64,000 nt of DNA, taken from Mya arenaria (Eukaryota > Mollusca > Bivalvia > Myida > Myidae). The stretch lies in NCBI RefSeq assembly GCF_026914265.1, contig NC_069130.1, positions 41,904,429 through 41,968,428 on the forward strand, read 5' to 3'. Position numbers and translations under genes: made by a program. Every line of letters begins with the position of its first letter. Position 1 is the first letter of the stretch. Shown here piece after piece: positions 22,961-35,679 of this stretch. The notes beneath the pieces are model-generated. The model was not told where the DNA came from and did not search any database. It saw only the letters and a list, made by a program, of their open reading frames with translations.

Positions 22961-23445
22961 TAGGAAAAATACCTTAATGTCGTTTATTGTAAATATTCCT
23001 TCCCGGCTATTGTTTATATTAGACATGACGTTATTCACGAAAAAAAATACGTTATGGATGACGTTCTATTCAAAGATGTAAACATTTTTGTTATTGGGAT
23101 GATAACATTTATCATTATTTAGACAGAGGGCACCACATATCTTATTTAAAGTCTAAATAAAGTACCGACATTTTGATATGTTTATGTTAAAGATGATAAT
23201 GGTAAGGAGTATGGTTTAAGTATATAAATAACGTTTTTGATGTAATGTCAATATTCTTAAAGGAAATCAATTTTGGCCTAAAAAAATGTATTGATGTTAA
23301 CGGAATTTGCAATATTATATTGATGCTTGTCATGGCCATTTTGATTTACGAGTAAAACCTCATCTACTTATGTAATAGGAGCTAGAGTGAATAAAGGATA
23401 TACTTTGACTTGAGATAATCTCAGATCTGTTTGGTTATTTCAATA
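22961..23445. other. No gene recognised
   Basis: AT-rich spacer before the promoter of copy 5. Part of it (23150-23420) resembles 27300-27600 (CTTTGACTTGA, TGTCATG...CATTT), another shared spacer block. Confidence 0.4.
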
Positions 23446-23449
23446 ACGT

Positions 23450-23826
23450 AATTTCTAAAGAAATGTATTTCATCTGAAACACCGCCATGAATATTGCTCT
23501 TGGTTCAATACCATGTAAAAGTTTCAACACAATCAGTCAAACAATATTGTCCGCCATAATCACCCATCAGATTGTCAATAGTTAACACTAATTGTTTGTT
23601 GAACAGCTAATTAGACCGTGTTTGAGGTATTCAGCAACCATCAGAGTGTTGACTTGAGCGGCTCAGAGCTTCAGACGCTCCAATCATCGCGTTTGAGTGC
23701 TTGGCTCAAATGTGTTAACGCTTCTTCTGTATAAAATTTCGCCCATCTTCAGAACTTCATCAGATTTTCACCATACTTTTAAATCTACACAGCTTACTTG
23801 GACTTAACTTAAACAGATTTTTCAAA
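23450..23826 (+). promoter_or_regulatory. Promoter module of Cdc25 copy 5
   Basis: The core lies at about 23485-23560 (ATGAATATTGCTCTTGGTTC). Then come CTAATTAGACCGTGTTTGAGG, GCTCCAATCATCG, and a TATAAAA box at 23730-23736, 97 nt before the ATG. The order is as in the other copies. Confidence 0.58.
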
Positions 23827-25856
23827 ATGCCACCACAGATTTTGGATTTCTGTTCCATGCCAACATTGGCCTGCCAGTATGCAGCACAGTAAGTTATTCC
23901 TTTTTTTATTCTGGATAAAAAATACAGCGTTTTAGGCGTGAAACTTGATCAGATATAATGTGCGACACACAACACTCTGACAAAGTGTGCTCTAATCATG
24001 CTGAAAAAGAAAAAAAAAGTTATGTATATTATATTGGTAGAAGGTCACAATCATACTGTTTCTGAAACTAAAAAAATACTGTATATAGTCATTATATCCT
24101 TGTGAATGTTTTCAGTATATAATACAATTAAACAGAAATCAAATATTTATATAATGAAAGACGGAAATTATTATACTATTTATTATGGCATATTTATTAA
24201 TCGGAACTTCAGTTCCAATACTGCACGTAGTTATTACATAATTGTAGTGATTTTAGTTTACAATTAAATGCAAGGATACTTTTAATATACTTAGAATTGT
24301 CAATCAAGCTATGATCTTATATCGCTTACTTTCCAGAAACATGAGAAAAAAAGTTTCCGTTTACAACGATCCGAAATCAGAGACAACTTTAATGGGGAAA
24401 ACATTCTCCAAGACCTCTAACAAACGTAAGATTGACGCCATTGACGTTGATAATGATCAGAAAAGACCCCAAACTTCTGAGGTCCTAATATCACTTCAAA
24501 GCCATGATTTCATCAAAACTTTGAACCACTCTCCTATGAGTGACGTCATCCTGGCGGCGGACCGGCAGTCGATTTACTCTGATCATGTGGTAGACGGGTC
24601 TAGTTACCATGGACTCCCGACCGTGACCGGGAAAAACATGGTTCTTATGGCCATTTCGCCAGAAACGGTAAGTATTTTTCCAAAGATGTTTAAAGAAGTG
24701 AATAACACTCGCACAATTTGACTGTTTTGACAACTTTTTTCTCTTGGAATGAGTCAAGTTTAGCGGTCTGGAAACCAATGATAAAAGAAAGCTGACAAAA
24801 GAGCTGACCGCAGTTGTCATAGTTACGTTCGAAAATAAATGATTGATAGCTAAAAGTGGTACAAGCGTTTTAAGATTAATGAGTTTTTCGTCATAAATAT
24901 ATTTTTTTGAATGTTAAGTTTCACATAAAAAAGTTTTTCCTTAAATGCATATGTACAAAACGCCATTCCTTTCCCTTTATAAACCTTTGAATTATGTTAA
25001 AATGTTTTTTGAATGTATTTATTTTGGAAACTTTGAAAAGAAATCGTGAGTAAAAAAACTTATATTTCATTTATGCTTTATTTTTTCAGATGTCTGCGGT
25101 ACTGAAAGGCTACTACGACCAACATATTGATCATCTGACCGTCATAGACTGCAGGTACCCGTACGAGTTTGAAGGAGGCCACATCCGGGGTGCCATTAAT
25201 CTCTACACAAAGGACTCAATCCGTAACTATCTTAACGAGACAATGACGTTATCAGACAAGAATCACGTGATCATCTTTCACTGCGAGTTCTCATCAGAAC
25301 GAGTCCCAAAAATGTACCGCCATCTTAGATCACTGAATCGAGACTTGAACAATGATTCATATCCACGACTGAATTTCCCAGAGGTTTACCGTTTGGAAGG
25401 CGGATACAAGGAGTTTTATCACCAGTTCCATGTACGTTCTGTTTTTGTGATGTTTTTTTGGTAGAAATGTGTTTGCCATATGTACGTTGGTATCTATTTC
25501 TAAGACAAACGGCAAAAAGGTGGAAGTCTGTCAATTTATTTAGTAAAAAAGTTGGGAAATATTTATCAAGAAATGATTTTGAAAATATTCTTATTTGACA
25601 TACTGATTATGATGATACTCTCTACACAAATAATGTTTAACATTTATTTTGATTTCGCTTCTTTCAGGGCCAATGCTTTCCTGTAAGCTACGTTCCGATG
25701 TTGCACCCGGGGCACGTGGACGACTTGCGTCACTTCTGCGGCAGGTCCAAGTCGTGGGCGTGCAGGCGAAAACACCGTCACAGTTCACGTTTAAGAAAAA
25801 AGTGGCAATTCCCTAAAACTTGCTTTCTGATTCGAGAATGGTCAGCAGCCGGTTAA
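23827..25856 (+). CDS. Cdc25-like phosphatase, copy 5 (type I, divergent)
   Basis: Exons 23827-23888, 24337-24667, 25090-25431 and 25668-25856 (62, 331, 342, 189 nt) join in frame to 307 aa. The N-terminus (MPPQILDFCSMPTLACQY, then NMRKKVSVYNDPKSE) aligns with copy 1. Exon 3 keeps VIDCRYPYEFEGGHIRG and the nucleophile in HCEFSSERVP; the Gly after the catalytic Arg is Val, the only such change in the cluster. Exon 4 diverges after KSW: FCGRSKSWACRRKH replaces the usual FRVKSKSWAAGDK, and the stop is 27 nt later, giving a basic, Trp-containing tail. All splice sites are canonical. It is the most derived open copy: either a specialised phosphatase or one under relaxed constraint. Confidence 0.85.
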
Positions 25857-26204
25857 ACCTGTCACAGGGCACGTATTGTGAGATCGAGGAATAACCAGAG
25901 GGAGTAGAGCAGGATGTATGCGTCAAATTAGAAAGAATTTGTTTGTCATTTGTCGAGATTCGTTGTTAGCTGGGAGGGAGTGCAAATGTACGTCAGTGTT
26001 CACAAACATGAAGACGAGCGCCCCAGAACAGAAAGGCTAGTATTAAGAATGTGATACACGCTTTGGATACTCGCTTTGTGAATGTTCCGCAAAATCAAGA
26101 CTCGCTTAACAACTATCTTGAACTGATTTGGTCATTTCTCAAGTCGAGTGACATCATATTAACAAAACGGCTGAGAAAAACGTCTGGCCATTTTTATTAA
26201 CGTT

Positions 26205-26257
<53 letters not shown>

Positions 26258-27615
26258 TGTTGCTATATTTTTCTAGTCTCTTTCCCTTCATATTTTTTCT
26301 CGCTAACTTTCTGAATTACTTTGCAAATATGTATGTATTTATTATTTTTGAAATTGTTTTGTTTTGTTGTATGCTTAAAATTGTGTATATCAAATATAAT
26401 ATGAATTGTCGACATTTATTTGGTATTTCATAACCAATTTTAAATGATACTGATGAACATTCAAACGTGAAACAGTTATTTTCATTTCGCTCAAGTTGGC
26501 GGACTCAATATTAGACGCTAGGTGTATGTAACTTAGGGCACAAAATACTTGACGAGCTGTATCGGTCAACAACGACCGCACATGTTAAATTGAAAGCATA
26601 AACTAGCTGGATTGTCACTGAGGCTAGAAAATGAAATAAACAAACATCGGTCTAATTAAAATAAAGCCCGTCTGTTTAAGGTTGTATCAGTGCTTTCCGA
26701 CACATACGTTTAAAGAAACAAAGAATCTGTTTCTGTTTCTTCAATTCTGCTTACTTAAAAGGACTTCTCTGGAAGTGCCTGGAAAGAGGGTCCACTTTTA
26801 AGTCATGTAACTTCTGGCATTTAAATAAACAACTCAAGTCTTTATTGCGTCACGGGACAAACCAATTTTTAAATGCTGATTATGGGCTCGGACAAACCCT
26901 TAACTCTTAAAAGCATCAACGTTTTATGTTTCACAAACAAGTTTTGGTATTTTATTAAAATATATACAATCACAACACTGCCCTGTGACTGATGACGGTT
27001 TATATCAACTTCTAGACATTCAAAGCGTCAGTTATTGACCCCCAGCCATTTGCTTAGAACCCCTGGGCACTTTCTTCGGGTTAAAACATAGCTGCTAATT
27101 TTATGATTGATTATTTTAAATAAATATTCAATCGATTTGATAGTATTCGTTATCATATACAATAGTTCCCGCCATTTGAGTTCTTGTTTTCCAAATATAT
27201 AATACCGTAGGTATGGAAACGCCACTGATGGTTTCATTCATTCATCTCATTATTCAAACAGTGCCCTTTAAGCATTTTTTGGATGTAAAATACTTTTGAC
27301 GTAATGATTATCTGTATTATTACATATGTATCATCTATGGTCGAAATAAAGTACCGGTATGTTATAATGATAATGGTTCGGAGTATGATTATAATGATAT
27401 TGTTATGGAGTATGGTTATAGTCCAGGAATAACTGTTTTTGTGAAATGCAGACTTTCCTTAGCGGAAATTATTTTAGCAGAAAAAATGCTTTTATGGTAT
27501 ATGAATATGTAATTTAATCATGATGTCTGTCATGACCATTTCGATTTGTGAGCAATACCTCATGTTTTAATGAATTAGAGTAAATAAAGCATTCACTTTG
27601 ACTTGATCTGTTATT
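25857..27615. other. 3' flank and spacer with a (TTA)n microsatellite
   Basis: The near flank (25930-26010) holds TTAGCTGGGAGGGAGTGCAA, shared in inverse with the flank of copy 1. A (TTA)n tract spans about 26207-26258. The rest is AT-rich with no supported gene. Confidence 0.45.
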
Positions 27616-27619
27616 TCAA

Positions 27620-27830
27620 TAATGTAATTTCAAAAGGAATCTATTTCATCTGTACCATCGACATGAAAACTGCTCTAGGTTCTTTAACATTTAAAAGTTT
27701 TATCACCATCTGACAAACAATATTGTTAATTAATAGTCACTCATCAGAGTGGCGATGGCAAACACTAACTGTTTGATGGGCCGCTAATTGGGCCAAGTTT
27801 GAGATGGTCTAGTGACGATTGAATAGTCTT
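27620..27830 (+). promoter_or_regulatory. Orphan upstream module (B type)
   Basis: Core plus GATGGGCCGCTAATTGGGCC, inverse of 8740-9010. No exon follows within the next 6 kb before the next full module. Confidence 0.5.
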
Positions 27831-28407
27831 TGCGTTTTCAATACAAATACCTGGCCCCCATATCATAAAAATACTCAAATCTCAATTTGAGTCTCAAATC
27901 GTTTTACCGTTGAAAAGCATCGTATATAATACATTCTTGTGTTTTTACTTTTTATTAAAAGAACATTTCCTCATAGAATGTGTTGATAAACACATTTTGT
28001 AAATGTTACCAAGATAACTTATTCTACAGCAAAGAATATGCTTGAGTAATTTTCAAACAACATTGAGTTGAACTCAATTGCATTTTATGCTGTAGAAAAA
28101 AATCCTAGGAATCTTGACCAAAGTGATTAATAAACATAGTCTATAAAATAATGCAATTTTAAAAAGGTGTGAAAACATATACGAGTTTCAATAGCAGAAC
28201 AGAACAGAACAGAACAGACAGTTTATTCGACTTATACATGTGTACATCGTCTTAATACATATAGTTATACATATAAACATGTCACGTATCTAAACTTACA
28301 AACATAATATAATAAAATAAAATATAAGCAAAATTATTATGTAAATTGGATACCAAATAATTATTATGTTAACTTTGGCAGTGAGAGAATGTTTCATAAC
28401 TACTATA

Positions 28408-31400
28408 TCAAGTTAATTTATTTATAAGTGAGTTGCGTATAATAAATGATTCTTTAATATATTTACAAACATTCATAACTTCCTTTTTATCACATGATAC
28501 CAATAATTGATGGAATTTGAACACAGATGGATTAACATAATAGCATCGTTTTATATAAGTTACACGTAACTGACGATAGCATGGACAAATACATATGAGG
28601 TGATATTCATCCTCTATGTCCCTACTATTACAACATAAACAATATCTTTCGTTACGAGGTATATTGTAACGTGCATAACGTCCTGTTTGTATTCTTAAAG
28701 GGTGTGCAGAAACTCTCAATCTAACAAAGTATAAACGTAAATTCTTTGGAACTAAATCTAAATATATTTCATAATCAAAGGAAGTTTTGAAAATTCTATA
28801 CATATCCAAAACAGAACTGTTACTAATATTACCATACCATTCTTGTTTAAATGTATCTATAATTCTACATTTAAATTCGTTTATAAATACATTAACATGC
28901 GCAATATTTGGGTTATCAAATACGTATGCAAAACCATAATCATTTAACAGTTTTTTTTACCTTAGAAACCCAGTTTATATAACCCTTATTACAGTCATCA
29001 ATAGCCTGTTTATACACGGACTTTATTATAATGTTATTACTGTTGCAAATCTTAAACCAGTAACTAATAATTCTTACATATCGATTAATGTATAAAGGGT
29101 ATCTACCTAGTTCTCCATACACTGTAGCATTACATGTGTTTATTTTAACGTGTAACAATCGCTTACAAAATTTTAAATGTATACGTTCTATTTCTTTTGA
29201 CTTACTAAAACCCCATATTTCACAGGCATAATTCAATATTGAGCCAACAAAAGAATCAAATAGTTGACAAAATATTTTAGGTTTAAGGTCGTATTCTTTG
29301 CATTTACATAATAAAGTATTCATGGCCTTAAGAGCTTTTCCAACCAAATGCTCTTGATTCAATGTAAAACTTCCAGTGTAGTTTATCACAGTACCTAAAT
29401 AATTAAAGTTATCAACAACATCGATAGTATGGCCATTATATGTCCAATGCTCATTACGACGTATTCCACCCCGTTTACGGAAAACCATTATGTTTGTCTT
29501 TGATGTATTTACATTTAACCCCCATGCTTTGCAATACGAGTAAAGAGTGTTTAAATGGTTTTGGACTTCCTCGGGCGATTTCCCTAAAATGGCCATATCG
29601 TCAGCAAATAGCAACATAATTAAAACAATGTCATCAATACTTAAACCGGAAGTGATGCTATCTTGCATATATAGTTCTAAGTCCTCTACAAACAGGGAAA
29701 AAAGAATCGGGGACATAACCTCCCCCTGGCGCAGGCCAACGGCATAACTAAAGTATTCAGAGTAAGATGTACATGATTTCACACAAGATTTAACATTTTC
29801 ATACATATCTTTCACTATTCTAAGTAATTTACCTTTTATACCAGATTTATACAACTTAAGCCACAGAGCATTGCGATAAATACTATCAAAACACTTCAAC
29901 ATGTCGACATAAATAACATATAATCTTTTATTATCATTGATATATTTTTGCACAATAGACATTAAAATATAAATTGCGTCAACTGTTGAGCAACCTTTTC
30001 GAAATCCGAATTGTGCATCCGAAATAGTGGCATTAGCCTCACAAAATGACTCGATGCGCTTATTTAGAATTGTTGTAAATACTTTTGAAAAACAACTAAC
30101 AAGTGTAATTCCTCTATAATTATTGACATCATTAACAGAACCTTTTTTATGGAGTGGAATGATGACACCTTCTGTCCACTTTTCTGGAAAAAAAACAGAC
30201 GCTAAAATGCTATTAAATACATCACAAAAGTGGCTTGTTAATATGTCAGCGCATTCAATAAAGTACTCATTTAATATACAGTCGCTACCAGCCGATTTAT
30301 TTCGTTTTAAATGCATTATTGCGTTACGTACTTCAATAATAGAAATAGGTTGGTCTAACTCTGGAAATGTAGAGTTATCTTCATCAAAATCATTACTTGA
30401 ACAAAACTGTTCAGCCTCGTCGTTATTGCAATCAAACGTATTGTTGCTAAGATTTTTAAAAAATGTTTTAAAATCTTCCAAAGGGATATTACAATTATTA
30501 ACTTTATTTTTTGATTTAAAAAATTTCCAAAATTCTCTAGGTTTATTTTTTCTTAAATTCTCAATATCCTTCATTTTTTGACGATAAGCAAAGCTTTTCT
30601 TTTTACGAAGTAAAGACTTCTTTTGTGCACAGAGACTAGCTCTATTAATGTCGGTTTTAATCGAATTAAAAATATGCAAAGCTTCTTGGTATAATCGCCG
30701 TGCATTAACACATTCATTATCAAACCAATCTGCATTTTTCGTACAACTATCAATATCAAACAATGGTTTGTTACTGTAAGTACAACGTTTAGAAAATAAC
30801 GGGTCCGCGACACTGCGGATTGTAGCCGTAAATCTATCTAAAACATCATTAATTGACAATCTATTTGAACAGTTTATACAATCAACAATATCATCGAACA
30901 CAGGTAATTTTGTAATAATCCCATTGCGAAATTGTTCACGTAGAGTATTATCCCATTTAAATCTAACATCAGTGTATGTATCGTAACTATTCGAAAAATT
31001 ATTACAATATAATGAAAACGTGGTCGCTCCATTCATTGAAATCGCCAATAGTAAAGTTGGATATCAATGAAAAGTTACATTCATGGGTCAATAAGTAATC
31101 AATTACGGAAGATCCGTTATGAGAATAAAAAGTATGTTTACAACTGTCACCAATTCTACCGTTTAAAATGCGAATACAAGTTGATTTACAAAGATCTAGC
31201 AATTTAATCCCATGACTATTATGTACATTTTCAACAGAGGCCCTAACAGAGGCATAATCAGGGACATAGTCTAGGTCGTCAAAAAAAGTATTAACATTAT
31301 CATGTGTAATAAAATCGCATTTGTTGCCTACACGGCTATTAAAATCACCAGATAAAAATATTTTACCAAATTCAGAAAAATATGTGATGTCATTTTCTAG

Positions 31401-31814
31401 AATTTCAAATAGATCTACGTTAAATGTATTGTAAACTGGCGAACCTTCGCCCCATATATAAGATGCACAAATATATACATCCTCTTCAGTATTAAAGAAA
31501 TTACGATCTAGTTTTAGCCAGATAATGCTATCATAATGGTTTTTTACAATTTGAATGCCGTTTGCTAGATGGTCTTTAAAGTAAATAACGATACCACCGC
31601 TATTTCTACGAGCGTTTTTGTGTTGAAATTTTCTGTAGAAATTAAACGAACTATAACCGCTTAAATTAACGTTACTAGATGAATTTGTCCAAGTTTCATA
31701 TAAAAAACAAATATCAAATGAACTAATCAAATCAGTAAAATCAGTATTGCTCTTTTTACAATCAGTTAAACCATTGATGTTCCACGACAGGATGGACACC
31801 TCACCGCCGTCGTG
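28408..31814 (-). pseudogene. LINE 1 ORF2: endonuclease, reverse transcriptase, zinc knuckle
   Basis: The endonuclease (31002-31814) begins near LSWNINGL and carries YETW, LSGDFNSRVG and a terminal WSDH. The RT (28940-31048 frame) has FRKGCSTVDAI, VDMLKCFDS, GLRQGEVMSPILF and the catalytic FADDMAIL. The C-terminus (28408 to about 28935) has the CLCCNSRDIEDEYHLICIC knuckle. The frame shifts once at the endonuclease end (about 31017-31030) and once at an A8 run near 28950-28960. There is no ATG at the start: the frame opens right after the ORF1 stop TAG (31818-31820) and in the same frame. Confidence 0.88.
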
Positions 31815-31817
31815 CCC

Positions 31818-32785
31818 CTATGCCCTCACAGCAGTTCCGTCGATGTAGAGGGTGTCGTAGGCTAGGTAAGCCCTCTTACCCAGCCGCCTCGCCTCTTTCA
31901 TCTGGGGAACCAGCTTCCTTCTCTTCTGAATGACATCCGGGGGGAATTGTTCAAAAACCCGAAACTGGGTCCCATCAAGCTGTTTCCATGATTTACGAAC
32001 CATTTCCCGGTCTTTGAAAAAAGAAAACTTTGCAATAATATTCCTGGTCTTGCCCGCAACTGGGGAACCTGGTGACCGGTGAACCCTCTCAAAACGAATA
32101 ATGTCCGCTACCTCACGGGCGATCTTGAAGGCGTCCTGGAGATGCCGACGCAGCTTCCGCTCTGTCGCTTCCGCTTGCTCGTTCCCGTCGGTGTTATCCT
32201 CGGGCACCCCGGTGAAAACCAAGTTGTTTCTCATAGATTGAGACTGCAGATATGATACGTCGTCACGCAGAGTATCTCTCTCCTTTTCCAGATTCTGCAT
32301 CCGCTCTGTCAGGACAGCCGCGTGCATATCGACCCCCTCCACCTTGTCTTCGAGACGTATTACTCTCGCGTCAATTTTCTTCACCCGGTCATCCAGCGCT
32401 ACCCACAACTTTTTTATGTCGACCTCAAAAGATGCCATTCTTTTTTCTAAGGATTCAATGGCCCCTTACTTTTTTCTACGGTTTCAAGCCTACCATTCAC
32501 GGCATTCAACACATTCAACAAGTCCCGGTTTGTAGGTTCACTGCTGCTTTCTGCCATGGCTGTACTGACCTTTGTAACTCCACTAACTGTGCTCAAAAAT
32601 ACACTACCGTCTAAATTCTCATCACCGTAAAGCACAGAATTAGTCCTGTTTAGAATATCACTTACAGATGTAATTCCAGTGTCCGAATCTCCGGACGGGC
32701 CTCTTTGTTTACATATTTTCCGGATATTGGTTTCATTGTCACTACTATTTCTATCTTTTCTCTTTTTATTTTTAGATTTAGTCAT
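31818..32785 (-). pseudogene. LINE 1 ORF1, L1-like RNA-binding protein
   Basis: The N-terminal part (32447-32785) is a Ser/Thr/Asn-rich basic leader (MTKSKNKKRKDRN). The second part (31818-32438) has a heptad-like coiled coil (VKKIDARVIRLEDKVEG...), then the RRM-like RNNLVFTGVPE motif and a C-terminal domain ending in LYIDGTAVRA. This is the layout of L1 ORF1p, which coats LINE RNA. One frameshift separates the parts near 32440-32450; the intended protein is about 320 aa. Confidence 0.82.
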
Positions 32786-32934
32786 TATATTTCATTGTGA
32801 ATGTGTTCCATGCACTAAAATACATTAAATCCACAACTCAACTAATCTTATAAAGCTTTTATTTTTAATTAATTCCAAAATTATTTTCACATTCAAAATT
32901 CGAGTGTTCGCGCCTAGATCACGTGATCAATAGC

Positions 32935-33595
32935 TTTAGATGCTATGCAGTAAAAGGAGTTGAGATTGAGATATGACTTAAGTATGTATGTTATATTTGG
33001 TCATGAAAAACAAAAACAGCAAAAATATAAGTAATAATATTACAAACAAAAAACTTAATTCAAAATTCTACGATATGATATTAAACTTTTGGTTCCATTA
33101 TTTGCTAGCTTAACACTTACATAACATCAGCTTTATAATGTTTCATTGTATTCGAATTTAAAACGTTTATAACCATAATGTTAAACATTATAAAATACAG
33201 TTCGGTGGAAGGGTATTTAACCGGTCTTTGCACAAAATGATGTGTTTTACCGCGGTATTTGTTCATACACTATATGTCTTTTGCATCGTAGTCCTTCTAT
33301 TTAAAGTAAATGCTGAATATATAGAGTGCATCAGTTTTAGTAGCAGTAGTTGTTATGTAAGCAACAACAGAAGCTGCACATGTAGCACAGTTAGTAGTAC
33401 AAAAATATCGTATATTTTCTGGATTTAAAAATGAACAACAAAAACCCATTTGAAAACACATATAGCTGGCCGTAATATATCATTTATAAACGTTTCAAAA
33501 ATGACCTTTTCTACACACTTCATAAAACTACTATTGCTTTGAAAGATAATATTAGCAAAAGACAATACATATTGTCATTTTCAGGTTTCTGTCTG
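32935..33595 (+). repeat. Shared pre-promoter spacer, right part
   Basis: Continuation of the spacer interrupted by LINE 1: AGTTGAGATTGAGATATGAC, then A-rich DNA and TTCATAAAACTACTATTGC. Equivalent to 40060-40380 and 49320-49640. No gene is supported; the frame at 33228-33428 is not conserved in the other copies. Confidence 0.55.
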
Positions 33596-33599
33596 CATG

Positions 33600-34008
33600 T
33601 CTTCTAATGACAATGAAGTTTATATCGATACAATCTAATATTCTACTAATGTTATCTCATTAAAAGTCTCTTTCATCTTAAACATCGCCATGAATATTGC
33701 TCTTGGTCCAATACCTTGTAAAAGTTTCATCACAATCTGACTAACAATATTGTCCAGCAATAATCACTCATCAGATTGTCAATGGTTAACACTAATTGTT
33801 TGGTGGGCTGCTAATTGGAATTCATTTGAGGTGTTCAGCGGCCATCACAGTGTTGACCTGAGCGACTCAAAGAGTCCACCGCTTGAGTGAACGGCTGAAC
33901 TATCTGCATTCATTTGACATATAAAAACTAGGCGATCTCCAGAACTTCATCAGATCCTTTCCAATCTTGTTCGTGTATACAGCTTCAACTTTACTGCTTT
34001 ATTTCAAC
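33600..34008 (+). promoter_or_regulatory. Promoter module of Cdc25 copy 6
   Basis: The core lies at 33680-33760 (ATGAATATTGCTCTTGGTCC), followed by GCTGCTAATTGGAATTCATT with TTTGAGG, GCGGCCATCACAGTGTTGAC and a TATAAAAA box at 33920-33927, 89 nt before the ATG. The sequence is nearly identical to the copy 7 promoter. Confidence 0.6.
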
Positions 34009-35679
34009 ATGCCTCCTCAGAGTTTAGATTTTTGTTCCGTATCGCCTTTGGCCCTCCGGTATGTATTAAATTAAGTACATTTGCATACATCATTTAGATT
34101 TTACTGATTAAAACTCTCATTAAAATCCGGGATTTCGTACTTCAGACATGACAGGACATAACTTGCGAAACACAGCACTCTATCAAAGTTTTATTCAATC
34201 TTATACAAACTGGCATACAATACTGCCAGATTATTGGCAAAATCGGCATTAAATATTTATATATTTTTAGATACATCTGAGGTTCTATGCTTACACCGAG
34301 TTTGTTAGACACGGTCGTTAACATTTTATCTATGGTCAAAAAAGCAGTACAAGGACTTAAATAAAATTGAGTCTTTTTGTGAATTTTTCAGTGTAGTATT
34401 TTATTAAAGTCACCATGTTTCCGTTGCTAAAGGGACAATTCTTTAATTATAGAAAGAAGCTGTTATTTGATGAAGGAAACACTACTGCCGAAAATGAAAA
34501 TCAAGTTGAGAAATTATTCACCAAGAACTTCGAAGAATGTTCGTCAGGCGCCACCGCCGCTCAACAGGAACGAAAAAGACGCAGAACAGCTGAAAACACA
34601 CCCACGTCACCGCAACATGATGACGTCATCGTAGCCGATTCACCCGTTAGTGACGTCATTCGGGCTGTTGAACGGTTGTCGACACATTCTGACCTCGTGG
34701 CCGACGGGTCACGTAATAACGCTCTTCCGACAATTGCGGGCAAACACAAAGACCTCAAGGCCATTGCATCTGAAACGGTAAGATTATTGTTATGTTTAAT
34801 ATCGTGTACTGAATTGTTCAGGGCGTTGGTACTTTAAATTTTCACCCAAACTGAATAACTTTTTTCGTGCACACATTAGTATAATCAATTTCATTATCAA
34901 TACCCGCGTTTAAAATGTATCATATTTTATATGTTCGTTTTAGTATCATGAAATAGTGTAATGAGTAAAGGTGTCATGGATATCCTCATTAAACAATGCT
35001 TTAATCTTTCAGATGACTGCGGTACTAAACGGCGACTACGACCACCATATTGATCACGTGACTGTTATAGACTGCAGATACCCGTACGAGTTCGATGGAG
35101 GTCATATCAGGGGTGCCATTAATCTCTACACAAAGGACGCCGTCCAGAACTTTCTGAACGAGACTGTGACGTCATCAGATAAGAATCACGTGATCGTTTT
35201 CCACTGCGAGTTCTCATCAGAACGAGGTCCAAAGATGTACCGCCATCTTAGATCACTGGACCGTGACTTGAACCAGGACTCTTACCCGCGACTGAACTTT
35301 CCAGAGGTTTACCTCTTGGAGGGCGGATACAAGGCGTTTTACCAGCAGTACGAGGTAATGTATGTTTAACTTGTTAATAGGAATGAGCAATGTGGTGTTA
35401 AACGGTCAGATATATTTAAGGGTGATTTAAAGAAGCGTGATTTAAGTGTGTATCTTTATTTGTTCTGTTGTTAAACCATTTCATGCGTAAAATAATGTGA
35501 CCATTCTGTTATTGCAGAACCATTGCTTCCCCCAGCGGTATGTACCCATGCTTCACGAGGAGCACGCAAAAGACTTACGTCACTTCCGGGTCAAGTCCAA
35601 GTCCTGGGCAGCAGGTGATAAACCGCGTCACAGGTCACGTGTGGATAAAACCGGGAGAACCTTCCGACTCGCTTTCTGA
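34009..35679 (+). CDS. Cdc25-like phosphatase, copy 6 (type II, intact)
   Basis: Exons 34009-34058, 34453-34777, 35013-35354 and 35518-35679 (50, 325, 342, 162 nt) give 292 aa. The exon 1 donor used here is CCG|GTATGT. The site 12 nt downstream, used by type I copies, reads TTAAGT in this copy and is dead; both keep phase 2. Exon 2 has a short acidic N-terminus, a KRRR stretch that may be a nuclear signal, and Ser/Thr-Pro sites (TPTSP, DSPVSD) that could be CDK targets. Exon 3 carries VIDCRYPYEFDGGHIRG and HCEFSSERGP. Exon 4 has FPQRYVPM and FRVKSKSWAAGDK. An ATG at 34415 (MFPLLKGQFF) opens into exon 2 in phase and could be an alternative start. AATAAA lies at 36142-36147. Confidence 0.9.

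Larger units (their letters stand above)
28188..32934 (-). mobile_element. Nearly full-length APE-type non-LTR retrotransposon (LINE 1)
   Basis: The element spans 28196-32926 and is flanked by the 8-bp target duplication TCAATAGC (28188-28195 and 32927-32934). On the minus strand it has a 5' UTR, an ORF1 with coiled coil and L1-like RRM/CTD, and an ORF2 with endonuclease, RT and C-terminal CCHC. A 3' UTR follows, ending in tandem CTGTT units. It interrupts spacer found uninterrupted at 8040-8760 (inverted), 39760-40430 and 49060-49650. Three frameshifts (one in ORF1, two in ORF2) make it inactive, but otherwise it is well preserved, so insertion was fairly recent. Clade beyond 'APE LINE with L1-like ORF1' is not certain. 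Confidence 0.92.

Noticed and set aside
30123-30581. 152-codon frame on + within LINE 1
   Set aside because: Antisense shadow of the RT region.
34561-34764. Minus-strand frame over Cdc25 exon 2, also at 12547-12954
   Set aside because: Antisense shadow kept open by the codon composition of exon 2; no promoter or splice context.
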